From Bacilli bacterium (GTDB taxonomy: Bacteria; Bacillota_I; Bacilli_A; RF39; UBA660), in NCBI GenBank assembly GCA_017519965.1, contig JAFWRK010000069.1, positions 1 to 52,540 on the forward strand: a stretch of 52,540 bases of DNA, read 5' to 3'. The notes under the pieces are model-generated. The model ran no database searches. It saw nothing but the letters and a program-made list of their open reading frames with translations, and had not been told where the DNA came from. A program made the translations under genes and the position numbers. Positions 1 through 7,017 of the stretch are shown in pieces (within the stretch, counting starts at the first letter, position 1; each line of letters opens with the position of its first letter).

Positions 1-1
1 A

Positions 2-970
2 ATTTATGATTATAATATGGTAAAATTATTAATTGATTTTTTATCAGTTATACTTAGTATGATTATTGTTTTTATACTTCAGAAGTATTATAGAAAGATT
101 ATATCTATTATTTGTAATTTTAGATATTCAAATGTAATTTTTATATTTTTGTTTTATATAAATATATTTATTTCTATTATTATCAGATATAAATATATTG
201 AAATAAATAATTCTACTATAGTAGATTGTATAGTAATTATTACTTTAATATTTATATTCGTTTATTCTTTAGATAAAAATGATAAATTACAATCCCTTAG
301 TAATTGCTATAACGAAATTTGTGATTATTCTAAATCGAGTGAAGAGTTAAATTACGATTATAGAATGAAGATACATGAAAATAAGAATCAATTATTACTT
401 ATTAGAAGTATGGTTAGAAAGAGTAATAAGAAATTAATTACTTATATAGATAATTTATTAGATTTAAATAATAAAGATGTTGATAATAGTTATTTGTCTA
501 TCTTAGATAAATTAAATATTCCTGGTCTTAAAAATTTTATTAACTATAAGTTAATGGTTTTAAGAAAAATGAATGCTAAAATAGAGTTATATGTTAGTGA
601 TGATGTTTTATTGATTGATACTAATTTAATTAGTGATAATGATTATTATAATATGACTACAATTATTGGTGTTTTAATGGATAATATAATAGATTGTTTA
701 AATAGTCAAAAAGAGAAACTGGCTAGTATTATAATATATGTTGAAGACAATAATTTATGTTTTAAATTTGCTAATAATATAGAAAAGAATGTTGATTTAA
801 ATCTTATTTATAATAAAGGCTTTAGTACTAAAAGTTCTAATAGAGGTGTTGGTTTAAATTTAATTAAAGATATTGTTGATAATAATAAAAGATTTGAATG
901 CAATACAAGTATTATAGATAACTTCTTTGTTCAAGATGTTATTATAAAGATACCAAAAATCATTTTTTAA
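2..970 (+). CDS. AgrC-like sensor histidine kinase, GHKL type (5' end probably outside window)
   Basis: Membrane sensor kinase of the peptide-sensing (AgrC/ComD-like) type. Counting from the first ATG at position 17, three hydrophobic segments (about residues 3-24, 39-58, 68-85) precede a cytoplasmic kinase. The phospho-acceptor region reads YRMKIHENKNQ (His120), followed by an N-box (VLMDNIIDC) and a G-box (GFSTKSSNRGVGLNLI) typical of GHKL kinases. The frame is open to the window edge and the 16 bases before that ATG contain no Shine-Dalgarno. Family members usually have five to seven membrane segments, so the N-terminus is probably missing here. A response regulator and signal peptide gene would be expected just upstream. 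The family is clear; the ligand is unknown. Confidence 0.8.
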   Translation: MYDYNMVKLLIDFLSVILSMIIVFILQKYYRKIISIICNFRYSNVIFIFLFYINIFISIIIRYKYIEINNSTIVDCIVIITLIFIFVYSLDKNDKLQSLSNCYNEICDYSKSSEELNYDYRMKIHENKNQLLLIRSMVRKSNKKLITYIDNLLDLNNKDVDNSYLSILDKLNIPGLKNFINYKLMVLRKMNAKIELYVSDDVLLIDTNLISDNDYYNMTTIIGVLMDNIIDCLNSQKEKLASIIIYVEDNNLCFKFANNIEKNVDLNLIYNKGFSTKSSNRGVGLNLIKDIVDNNKRFECNTSIIDNFFVQDVIIKIPKIIF

Positions 971-1064
971 GTACTTTTAATCACGCAATTATTATTTAGT
1001 TATTTTTTAATGTTAATATCTTTTTTGTACATATTAATGTATAGAAGAAAGAGAGGTTAAAAAA

Positions 1065-1274
1065 ATGATTGGTAAAGTTAAGTGGTTTAATAATGAGAAA
1101 GGATACGGATTCATAAAGTATAAAGAGTATGATGATATTTTTGTACATTACTCTGCTATTAATATAGATGGGTATAAAACATTGAAAAGTGATGAATTAG
1201 TACAATTTGAATTAATAAATACACCTAAGGGATTGCAGGCTAGAGAAGTATGTCAACTAGGAGCTAGTTTTTAA
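1065..1274 (+). CDS. csp: Cold-shock domain protein (CspA family)
   Basis: A 69-residue single cold-shock domain that binds single-stranded RNA and DNA and acts as an RNA chaperone. Both RNA-binding motifs are visible: KGYGFI (RNP1) and DIFVHY (RNP2), after the family start GKVKWFNNEKG. The length matches CspA/CspB. A GAAAGAGAGG ribosome binding site precedes ATG 1065. It is a monocistronic unit ending in the hairpin at 1276-1308. The 94-base upstream gap is T-rich and shows no convincing promoter or long cold-shock leader. The family assignment is certain; which Csp paralog it is cannot be told. Confidence 0.95.
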   Translation: MIGKVKWFNNEKGYGFIKYKEYDDIFVHYSAINIDGYKTLKSDELVQFELINTPKGLQAREVCQLGASF

Positions 1275-1275
1275 A

Positions 1276-1308
1276 AAATACAAGTTTTTGAAGTCTTGTA
1301 TTTTTTTT
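1276..1308 (+). terminator. Rho-independent terminator after csp
   Basis: Nine-base-pair stem AAATACAAG (1276-1284) with CTTGTATTT (1295-1303), followed by a T run. It begins just after the csp stop codon. Confidence 0.85.
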
Positions 1309-1350
1309 ATTATTTTTTGTGTTAGAATTATAGTGTTAGAGGTTGATAGT

Positions 1351-2238
1351 ATGAAGATGAAAGATGAAATAAAAGTAGCTGGGTTATTGGGAATATTTGG
1401 AAATATATTCTTATTGATTATTAAAAGTATTGTGAGTGTTATTTCTAATAGTCAATCTATGCTTGCGGATACATTTAATAGTGCGAGTGATATATTTGCT
1501 TCTGTTATGACTTATATTGGTAATAAGATTGCAAGTAAGAAAGCTGATGATGATCATAATTTAGGACATGGTAAAGCTGAATATATTTATTCATTATTAA
1601 TAAGTGTAATTATGTTTTTACTTGCTTATAAAGTATTAAAGTCTTCTATATTATCTTTCTTTAGAAATAGTGGTTACGTTTATTCTAACTGGTTATTAGT
1701 AGTTTGTATTATTACTATTGCTACTAAGTTTTGTTTATTTCTATATACAAGAATAGTAGCTAAGAAATATCATAATGTATTAATTAAAAGTAATAGTATT
1801 GATCATATTAATGATTGTCTTTTGACTGGCTTAAATTTATTTGCTTGTATTATGAGTAGATTTGGATTTAATTATGTGGATGGTATTGTAGGTACTTTAA
1901 TATCTTTATGGATTATTTATCAAGCATTTAAAATATTTGTTGAAAGTTATGATGTTTTAATGGATAAAGCTATTAGTGATGAGATTAAAGATAGAGTATA
2001 TGAAATAATAGAAACTTATCCGGAGATAAAGAAGGTTATTCATTTTAATTCTACTCCTGTAGGTTATAGATATCAGATATCTTTTACAATTTACGTTGAT
2101 GGTAATATGTCTACTTATGATAGTCATTTTATTGCTAATAAATTAGAAAAAGAAATTGATAAAAAAATAGATGAAATATATTTAACTGTTATTCATGTTA
2201 ATCCTATAGAGGAGGATAGAGATGGTATTCGCAAGTAA
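1351..2238 (+). CDS. Cation diffusion facilitator (CDF) family metal efflux protein
   Basis: Membrane proton-coupled exporter of divalent metals (Zn, Mn, Fe or Co class), 295 aa, with about six membrane segments and a C-terminal cytoplasmic domain (about residues 190-290) carrying the family's HxN motif region (VIHVNP). The TM2 signature SQSMLADTFNSASD aligns with SxSxLAxxxDSxxD of YiiP, but the first metal Asp is Asn here (NxxxD). TM5 has HINDC (HxxxD), and GHGKAE is also present. The frame is open from a TTG at 1288, but that lies in the csp terminator; ATG 1351 with an AGAGG site is the better start. It overlaps the next gene by 17 bases. Metal preference cannot be read from sequence alone. 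Confidence 0.9.
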   Translation: MKMKDEIKVAGLLGIFGNIFLLIIKSIVSVISNSQSMLADTFNSASDIFASVMTYIGNKIASKKADDDHNLGHGKAEYIYSLLISVIMFLLAYKVLKSSILSFFRNSGYVYSNWLLVVCIITIATKFCLFLYTRIVAKKYHNVLIKSNSIDHINDCLLTGLNLFACIMSRFGFNYVDGIVGTLISLWIIYQAFKIFVESYDVLMDKAISDEIKDRVYEIIETYPEIKKVIHFNSTPVGYRYQISFTIYVDGNMSTYDSHFIANKLEKEIDKKIDEIYLTVIHVNPIEEDRDGIRK

Positions 2239-2776
2239 TAATAAATCTAAATTAAGAGAAATAAGAGCAATATTGGGTGAAGATATTAAATCTTTAAAAG
2301 ATGTTAATGTTGAAATAGATGTAGTAGAAAATGGTGAAACATTTTATGAAAATGCTTTAAAGAAAGCTAAAGAAATATATAATGTTGTTCATGAGCCAGT
2401 TATTAGTGATGACTCTGGTTTATCAATAGATTATTTAGATGGTTTTCCTGGAGTACACTCTAAAAGATTTTTAGGAAATAATGCTTCTGATAAAGAAATA
2501 AATAATTACATTTTAGAAAAAATGAATAATGTATCAAATAGAAAGTGTAGCGTTATATGTACTTTAGTTTATTATGATGGTGAAAAAAGTTTAAGAGCTG
2601 ATGGAGTTTTAAATGGTAATATTTCATTAGAAGAACGTGGAACAAATGGATTTGGATTTGATTCTATTTTTGAATTAGATGATGGTAAGACTATGGCAGA
2701 ACATACACAAGAAGAAAAAAATAATATGAGTGCTAGATATTTAGCAGCTCTACAGTTGAAAAAGATATTAAAATAA
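2222..2776 (+). CDS. rdgB: XTP/dITP pyrophosphatase, RdgB/HAM1 family
   Basis: House-cleaning enzyme that hydrolyses deaminated purine nucleoside triphosphates (ITP, dITP, XTP) to monophosphates and pyrophosphate. The 184-aa length is usual. Family motifs run in order: the N-terminal MVFASNNKSKLREI (usually ATxNxxK), SDDSGLSID, GxxGFGFDSIF, and MAEHTQEEKNNMSAR, which replaces the common SHR by SAR. The ATG at 2222 has a strong GAGGAGG site inside the end of the CDF gene, so the two are translationally coupled. The transcript ends at the hairpin 2775-2799. Confidence 0.95.
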   Translation: MVFASNNKSKLREIRAILGEDIKSLKDVNVEIDVVENGETFYENALKKAKEIYNVVHEPVISDDSGLSIDYLDGFPGVHSKRFLGNNASDKEINNYILEKMNNVSNRKCSVICTLVYYDGEKSLRADGVLNGNISLEERGTNGFGFDSIFELDDGKTMAEHTQEEKNNMSARYLAALQLKKILK

Positions 2777-2799
2777 CTTAGTTTTTACTAAGTTTTTTT
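2775..2799 (+). terminator. Terminator after rdgB
   Basis: Stem AACTTAG (2775-2781) with CTAAGTT (2788-2794) and a T tail. It starts inside the rdgB stop codon. Confidence 0.85.
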
Positions 2800-2806
2800 A
2801 AATTTA

Positions 2807-2815
2807 TGATATAAT
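2807..2815 (+). promoter_or_regulatory. Extended -10 promoter for the AAA+ gene
   Basis: TG-A-TATAAT directly after the rdgB terminator, 22 bases before ATG 2837. No good -35 is visible. The layout gives a very short leader, a pattern repeated across the window. Confidence 0.65.
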
Positions 2816-2836
2816 CTTGTTTGAGGAGTGAGAGTA

Positions 2837-3793
2837 ATGGCTAATGAAGAATTTGATATAAAATCAAAAAGAATTAAAATGCTTAATACTTATGGAGAAA
2901 ATTTTCAAGATAAAGAGTATATTACTAATCCTGCTATTGGTAGAGATGAGCAAATAAAACAATTAATATTAATTTTACTTACACCAGATAAAAGTGCTGT
3001 ATTAGTTGGTAAACCTGGTGTTGGTAAAACTGCTACTGTTGAGGGTTTAGCATATCGTATACAAAAAGGTTTAGTTCCGGATGTATTAAAGGGATATAAT
3101 GTTATAAAGATAAATACTTCTTCACTTCTTGGAGTAGATCCAGTAACTGGTGAAGCTAAGGTTCAAACATTACTTGACGAATTAAAAAATCAAAGTAAAT
3201 TAATTTTATTTATTGATGAAATACATACTTTAATGGGTTCTAAAGGAGAAGCTTTGGATTTTGCAAATATGTTTAAGCCAGCTCTAGATAGAGGAGATAT
3301 TAAAGTAATAGGTGCTACAACTACTGAAGAGTATGAAAGATATATTTTAAGAGATAAAGCATTTGTCAGACGTTTCCAAAAAGTAGAAATATTTGAACCT
3401 ACTAGAAATGAAAATATACAAATACTTATGGGAACTCTTCCTAAAATAGAAAAAAGAACTGGTGTTAAAATGAATTATACATCTTATGTTATTCGTAAAA
3501 TGATGGAGTTTATTACTGATATAACTTCTGAATATAAAAGAATTTATGAGATTGGTTCTAGATATCCAGATGTTTCCTTAACACTTGTACAAGAAGCTTT
3601 TTCTAATGCTTTATTTAATAATAGAAACTATGTAAAAGCAGAAGATTTTAGAAATGCTATTGTTAATAGCAAGAATATTTATCCTGATGTTGTAAGAAAA
3701 GCATTGCCTGAATTTGATACTATTTTTGCAGAACAGCTTAATAGTGAAACTGGTGATGTTAAGATAGATAGATTAGATGATTCAGTTGAATAA
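2837..3793 (+). CDS. Stand-alone Clp/Hsp100-type AAA+ ATPase (single D1-like domain)
   Basis: A 318-aa protein made almost entirely of one AAA+ module resembling the first ATPase domain (D1) of ClpA/ClpB/ClpC. Walker A is GKPGVGKT (near residue 57), Walker B LILFIDEIH (near 123), sensor 1 GATTTEEY, and Arg-finger region FVRRF (near 176), then a helical lid. There is no Clp N-domain, middle domain, second AAA+ domain or ClpP-binding loop, so it cannot be a normal Clp unfoldase. The last 30 residues are acidic. GTG 2828 is an alternative start inside the ribosome binding site; ATG 2837 with GAGGAG eight bases upstream is preferred. It is monocistronic. The substrate is unknown; remodelling of a protein or secretion complex is an inference. 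Confidence 0.8.
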   Translation: MANEEFDIKSKRIKMLNTYGENFQDKEYITNPAIGRDEQIKQLILILLTPDKSAVLVGKPGVGKTATVEGLAYRIQKGLVPDVLKGYNVIKINTSSLLGVDPVTGEAKVQTLLDELKNQSKLILFIDEIHTLMGSKGEALDFANMFKPALDRGDIKVIGATTTEEYERYILRDKAFVRRFQKVEIFEPTRNENIQILMGTLPKIEKRTGVKMNYTSYVIRKMMEFITDITSEYKRIYEIGSRYPDVSLTLVQEAFSNALFNNRNYVKAEDFRNAIVNSKNIYPDVVRKALPEFDTIFAEQLNSETGDVKIDRLDDSVE

Positions 3794-3796
3794 AAT

Positions 3797-3822
3797 GTCT
3801 CTTTAAAAGAGACGTTTTTTTT
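3797..3822 (+). terminator. Terminator after AAA+ gene
   Basis: Stem GTCTCTTT (3797-3804) with AAAGAGAC (3806-3813), then G and a run of eight T. Confidence 0.9.
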
Positions 3823-3834
3823 ATTTTTTAGTTT

Positions 3835-3840
3835 TATAAT
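3835..3840 (+). promoter_or_regulatory. Possible -10 for the large structured RNA
   Basis: TATAAT shortly after the previous terminator and just before the G+C-richer structured region. No clear -35 is present because the upstream sequence is the T tail. It would place the RNA start near 3847. Confidence 0.4.
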
Positions 3841-3846
3841 TAATTC

Positions 3847-4460
3847 ATCAATTGATTAATGTTCTTTGATTTGTAAATTAAGAACTATGTGAAAAACTAC
3901 CACAAAGTAGCATAGATGTTATCTCGCTCTTGCTAGTTAATAGGAGACTATTAATGGATCGAGTGTAATCTATTAGTGATAATAGATTTGGGAGTGGTTA
4001 CCACGAAAGAGATAATAGTAGTCTTATATAAGAGTGTAAAGGTAGGGAGACAATCGGGTTAATCTTCGAAAGGCCATGAGTAGAAATACAAAGTGGATTA
4101 TTAGAACAGCTTAAATAGTATCTGTGGTGGGTACAGTTGATGCTGAAGACCATAAAAACCTTAAATTAACTTGCAGTTGAGGTATAGCGATATACTATAA
4201 GATTGAATCCCTGTTTTCTGGCACAAATCTGCAATAGTAAGATAATGAATGAGTAATTATTTGTATCCTAGTGTGTGTTGGAAATGTTGGTATTATCCCA
4301 ATGCAGTTTTAAGAGCTTCGGCTTAGGTAAGAGCGGAAAAAGAGTCGCTATCTTTCAGGACTTTTACTTACTGGTGACTGAATATGCATGTTTATATAAG
4401 ATTAATGTGAGGAACATCTTAATTTACTAATCAAAGGGCACTAATTGACTGATTAGTAAT
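3847..4460 (+). ncRNA. Large structured non-coding RNA (about 600 nt), class not recognised
   Basis: No gene fits here, the base composition is richer in G+C than the flanks, and nested complementary segments are dense. Examples: CTATG 3885-3889 with CATAG 3911-3915 enclosing CTAC/GTAG; TTATCTC 3919-3925 with GAGATAA 4009-4015 closing a multibranch loop; inside it TTAATAG/CTATTAA capped by GAGA (3937-3954), a nine-pair AATCTATTA/TAATAGATT capped by GTGA (3967-3988), and GTGG/CCAC (3994-4004). Farther on are GTATA-GCGA-TATAC (4182-4195), GAGC-TTCG-GCTT (4313-4324), and GTAAG/CTTAC (4327-4331, 4367-4371) enclosing AGCG/CGCT. Three GNRA loops and a UUCG loop are strong signs of a folded RNA. The size is in the range of the OLE and ROOL classes, but I cannot assign either. 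No intron domain V, tmRNA or RNase P signature was seen. Both ends are approximate. Confidence 0.65.
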
Positions 4461-4473
4461 TTTATGATAAAAT
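4424..4473 (+). promoter_or_regulatory. Promoter inside a perfect 10-bp inverted repeat, upstream of the HTH-like gene
   Basis: TTACTAATCA (4424-4433) and TGATTAGTAA (4450-4459) are exact inverted repeats 16 bases apart. Between and over them lies TTGACT (4445-4450), 17 bases, then TAAAAT (4468-4473) with an extended TG at 4465-4466. The repeat therefore overlaps the -35 and spacer, as an operator would. The same repeat could instead be the last stem of the structured RNA, followed by TTTTAT. The next gene starts about 80 bases downstream of the predicted transcript start, and its leader has a further ATTTAGA/TCTAAAT hairpin (4481-4504). Confidence 0.6.
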
Positions 4474-4560
4474 TATTGCGATTTAGAAATTTTTTAATCT
4501 AAATTCTAGAAAAAAGACAATCTCTCATGTAGGAAATGTATTAATAATGGAGGGATTAAT

Positions 4561-4932
4561 ATGAATATAGAATTAAAAAAATATCTAGATCAAACAAAAA
4601 CAGTTAGTTTTAAAGATTTACTTTTTTTCTTTCTTGAAAGAAATGGTGAATCAAATCCAACTGTGTATAATCGTGTAGACATTGACAGAAGAGTTTTTTC
4701 TAAAGTTTTTGGCCGTAAGCCTTATAACTTAGGAAAAAGCAATATTTTAAAATTATGTTTATCACTTAAGCTTGACTTGAGTGATTCATCAAGATTATTG
4801 AATAGTGCTGGGTATTCACTTAGTACTACAAGTGATTTTGATTTAATAATAAGATATTGTATCTCAAATAAAATCTATGATTTTAATACTGTCAACGGTT
4901 TATTATACGATTATGCAAAGACTACTTTCTAA
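4561..4932 (+). CDS. Small HTH-like protein paired with the structured RNA
   Basis: A 123-aa soluble protein predicted all-helical. It resembles, from memory, a Firmicute domain found alone or at the C-terminus of macro-domain proteins, with a cyclic pattern like DRRxFSK followed by LSLxLDLxxxxxLLxxAGYxLSxxSxFDLIIxYxI. Here I see DRRVFSKVFG, LKLDLSDSSRLLNSAGYSLS and FDLIIRYCI. The middle part (about residues 40-85) reads like an XRE-type helix-turn-helix. The ATG follows a GGAGGG site. It has its own promoter at 4445-4473 and ends in a terminator that includes its last codons. Function is unknown; nucleic-acid binding, self-regulation through the inverted repeat, or binding the upstream RNA are inferences. 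Confidence 0.7.
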   Translation: MNIELKKYLDQTKTVSFKDLLFFFLERNGESNPTVYNRVDIDRRVFSKVFGRKPYNLGKSNILKLCLSLKLDLSDSSRLLNSAGYSLSTTSDFDLIIRYCISNKIYDFNTVNGLLYDYAKTTF

Positions 4933-4958
4933 GTATCAACTTGAAGTAGTCTTTTTTT
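4918..4958 (+). terminator. Terminator of the HTH-like gene
   Basis: AAGACTACTTTC (4918-4929) pairs with GAAGTAGTCTT (4943-4953), followed by T7. The 5' arm is the end of the coding sequence. Confidence 0.85.
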
Positions 4959-4964
4959 GTTTAT

Positions 4965-4994
4965 TTGCTTTTTTTTAAATTTTATGCATATAAT
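4965..4994 (+). promoter_or_regulatory. Promoter of the glmS ribozyme-glmS unit
   Basis: TTGCTT (4965-4970), 18 bases, TATAAT (4989-4994). A transcript from about 5001 would cover the whole ribozyme. Confidence 0.6.
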
Positions 4995-5030
4995 AATATT
5001 AGAATGTTAATAGAAAGGTTGTAATAACAT

Positions 5031-5166
5031 TTAAGCGCCTGGAGTAATTTATAAATATCTTACTTGACGAGGTTAGTAGTGATCGAAAGATTCGGCGGAT
5101 GCTACTGCGGATAAGTGGTTCGTTAGATATATAGGAAAAAGTAAAATCAAAATTACAACAAAGTAT
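5031..5166 (+). ncRNA. glmS ribozyme (glucosamine-6-phosphate-activated self-cleaving riboswitch)
   Basis: The conserved core is visible: AAGCGCC at the cleavage site (predicted cut between 5034 and 5035), GACGAGG at 5066-5072, then ATCGAAAGATTCGGCGGATG, with AGTAG/CTACT forming the stem that closes this hairpin, and the A-rich ACAACAAAG segment near the 3' end. In this class glucosamine-6-phosphate acts as the cofactor for cleavage, which lowers expression of glmS. It sits immediately in front of glmS, the only known target. Boundaries are estimated from the core. Confidence 0.95.
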
Positions 5167-5170
5167 ATAT

Positions 5171-5197
5171 CCTCACTAATTGTTTTAATAGTGGAGG
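5171..5197 (+). promoter_or_regulatory. Hairpin that can hide the glmS ribosome binding site
   Basis: CCTCACTA (5171-5178) can pair with TAGTGGAGG (5189-5197), leaving one bulged G. The 3' arm is the GGAGG ribosome binding site of glmS, seven bases before ATG 5205. The hairpin lies downstream of the ribozyme core, on the fragment that remains joined to glmS after cleavage. Confidence 0.5.
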
Positions 5198-5204
5198 AAA
5201 ATAT

Positions 5205-6956
5205 ATGTGTGGAATAGTTGGATATGTTGGTGAACAACATCCAGAAAAAATTTTAATAGACGGTTTAAAAAAATTAGAGTATAGAGGTTATGATTCAAGT
5301 GGAATTGCTTTAATGAGTAAAAAAGATGTTCAAATAATTAAAAGTGTTGGAAGAATCATTAATCTTGAAAATACTATAAAAGAATCTAAGGTAGTTAATT
5401 CTAACTTAGGAATAGCTCATACTAGATGGGCTACTCATGGAGGAGTAACTGAAGCAAATGCTCATCCTCATAGAGTTGGTAAAGTAACTTTAGTTCATAA
5501 TGGAATTATTGAAAATGCTAATGTATTAAGAGATGAATTAAAAAAAGAGAAAGTTAAATTTAATAGTGAAACTGATACTGAAGTTGCTGTTGCTTTGATA
5601 AATAAATATTATGATGGAAATGCTTTATATGCTATTAAGAAAGCTACTTCTAAACTTAAAGGAAGTTATGCTTTTGCTATTATGTTTGATGGTGATGATA
5701 AGCTATATGCTATAAGAAAAGATTCTCCATTAATTATAGGTTATGGAAAAAACGAAAATTTTATTGCTTCTGATATAGCTGCAATTATTAATTATACAAA
5801 AGATTATAGTTTACTTGACGAAGGAGAAATAGCAATTCTTGATAAAGAAAAAATAGAAGTATTTAGTGATGGTGAAATAATTAAAAAGAAAATAATTCAT
5901 TCTAATATTACTTCACACGATGCTGATAAATGTGGATATGACCACTTCATGTTAAAAGAGATTATGGAAGAACCTAAAGTATTAGATGGTTTATTTAAGA
6001 GATATAGTGATTTTTCTTTATTACCTGATATTTCTAAATACAAAGAAATTCATATAGTAGCATGTGGATCTGCTATGTATGCAGGTATTGTTGGAGCTAG
6101 TTTAATTGAAGAAAAATGTAATATAAAATGCTATGTAGAATGTGCATCTGAATACCGTTATAAAAAAGTTATTTATGATAGAAAAACTTTAGTTATTTTA
6201 ATATCACAATCAGGTGAGACTGCTGATACTATAGCTGCTATGAGAAAAGCAAAAGAAGAAAAAATTGATACACTAGCTATCGTTAATGTTGAAACTAGTA
6301 CTATAGCTAGAGATTGTGATAAAGCATTATTTATTGGAGCTGGAGTAGAAGTAGCAGTAGCTACTACTAAAGCTTATATTTTACAAGTTGCAATGTTATC
6401 TTTACTAGTTATTAGAGCTATTAATGATAAAAAGGCTTTGGAAGAAGCTAAAACTATTCCTGGAGAAGTTAATAATATATTAGGTGAAAGAGAGACTTTT
6501 GAAAGTGTAGCTAAAGATATATATAAGACTAGAGATGCTTTCTTTATAGGTAGAGGAATAGATTATGCAATGTGTATGGAAGGTAGTTTAAAACTAAAAG
6601 AAGTATCATATATTCATAGTGATGCTTTCCAAGCAGGAGAGTTAAAACATGGAACTATTTCTTTAATAGAAAAAGGTATTCCTGTTTTTGCAATAATAAC
6701 TGATGAAAGAATTAAAGATAAGACTGAATCTAATGTTGTAGAAGTAGTATCTCGTGATGCTTTTGTATATACTATAACTAATGATCCAGAAGTACCTAAT
6801 CATAGATTTAGATATGTTGTACCTAAAGTAAGTCCTTATTTCCAAGCTTTATTAGTTGTGCCAGTGTTACAATTAATTGGGTATTATACAGCAAAGTTTA
6901 AAGGATTAGATATAGATAAACCTAGAAATTTGGCTAAGTCAGTTACAGTAGAATAG
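5205..6956 (+). CDS. glmS: Glutamine-fructose-6-phosphate aminotransferase (isomerizing)
   Basis: Makes glucosamine-6-phosphate from fructose-6-phosphate and glutamine, the first step to UDP-GlcNAc for peptidoglycan. The 583-aa protein starts MCGIVGYVG with the catalytic Cys as residue 2 after Met removal. An N-terminal glutaminase domain (to about residue 220, with HTRWATHG and HNGIIEN) is followed by two SIS sugar-isomerase domains (ACGSAMYAG, SQSGETADT, GRGIDYAMCMEGSLKLKE) and the conserved C-terminus KPRNLAKSVTVE. It is slightly shorter than the usual 600 aa. Its expression is controlled by the upstream ribozyme. It is a single-gene unit. Confidence 0.98.
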   Translation: MCGIVGYVGEQHPEKILIDGLKKLEYRGYDSSGIALMSKKDVQIIKSVGRIINLENTIKESKVVNSNLGIAHTRWATHGGVTEANAHPHRVGKVTLVHNGIIENANVLRDELKKEKVKFNSETDTEVAVALINKYYDGNALYAIKKATSKLKGSYAFAIMFDGDDKLYAIRKDSPLIIGYGKNENFIASDIAAIINYTKDYSLLDEGEIAILDKEKIEVFSDGEIIKKKIIHSNITSHDADKCGYDHFMLKEIMEEPKVLDGLFKRYSDFSLLPDISKYKEIHIVACGSAMYAGIVGASLIEEKCNIKCYVECASEYRYKKVIYDRKTLVILISQSGETADTIAAMRKAKEEKIDTLAIVNVETSTIARDCDKALFIGAGVEVAVATTKAYILQVAMLSLLVIRAINDKKALEEAKTIPGEVNNILGERETFESVAKDIYKTRDAFFIGRGIDYAMCMEGSLKLKEVSYIHSDAFQAGELKHGTISLIEKGIPVFAIITDERIKDKTESNVVEVVSRDAFVYTITNDPEVPNHRFRYVVPKVSPYFQALLVVPVLQLIGYYTAKFKGLDIDKPRNLAKSVTVE

Positions 6957-6979
6957 TAGAAATACTATTCTCTTTTTTT
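6951..6979 (+). terminator. Terminator after glmS
   Basis: GAATAGTA (6951-6958, overlapping the stop) with TACTATTC (6963-6970) and a T-rich tail. Confidence 0.85.
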
Positions 6980-6985
6980 ATTATG

Positions 6986-6994
6986 TGATATAAT
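6986..6994 (+). promoter_or_regulatory. Extended -10 promoter for the DMT transporter
   Basis: TG-A-TATAAT just after the glmS terminator, 23 bases before ATG 7018. Confidence 0.6.
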
Positions 6995-7017
6995 TTTTTT
7001 GTTTTGGAGGAATTATC

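Noticed and set aside
3847..4460. Group I or group II intron, RNase P RNA or tmRNA in the long gap
   Set aside because: No reverse transcriptase or endonuclease gene, no domain V-like hairpin, no tmRNA-type 3' end with CCA, and no RNase P core sequences were found by eye.
6663..6845. Minus-strand open frame inside glmS
   Set aside because: It lies wholly within a conserved coding region, with no ribosome binding site or protein-like composition. The same applies to minus-strand frames at 15175-15387, 16943-17149, 31284-31550, 38032-38217, 41121-41312 and 43435-43671.
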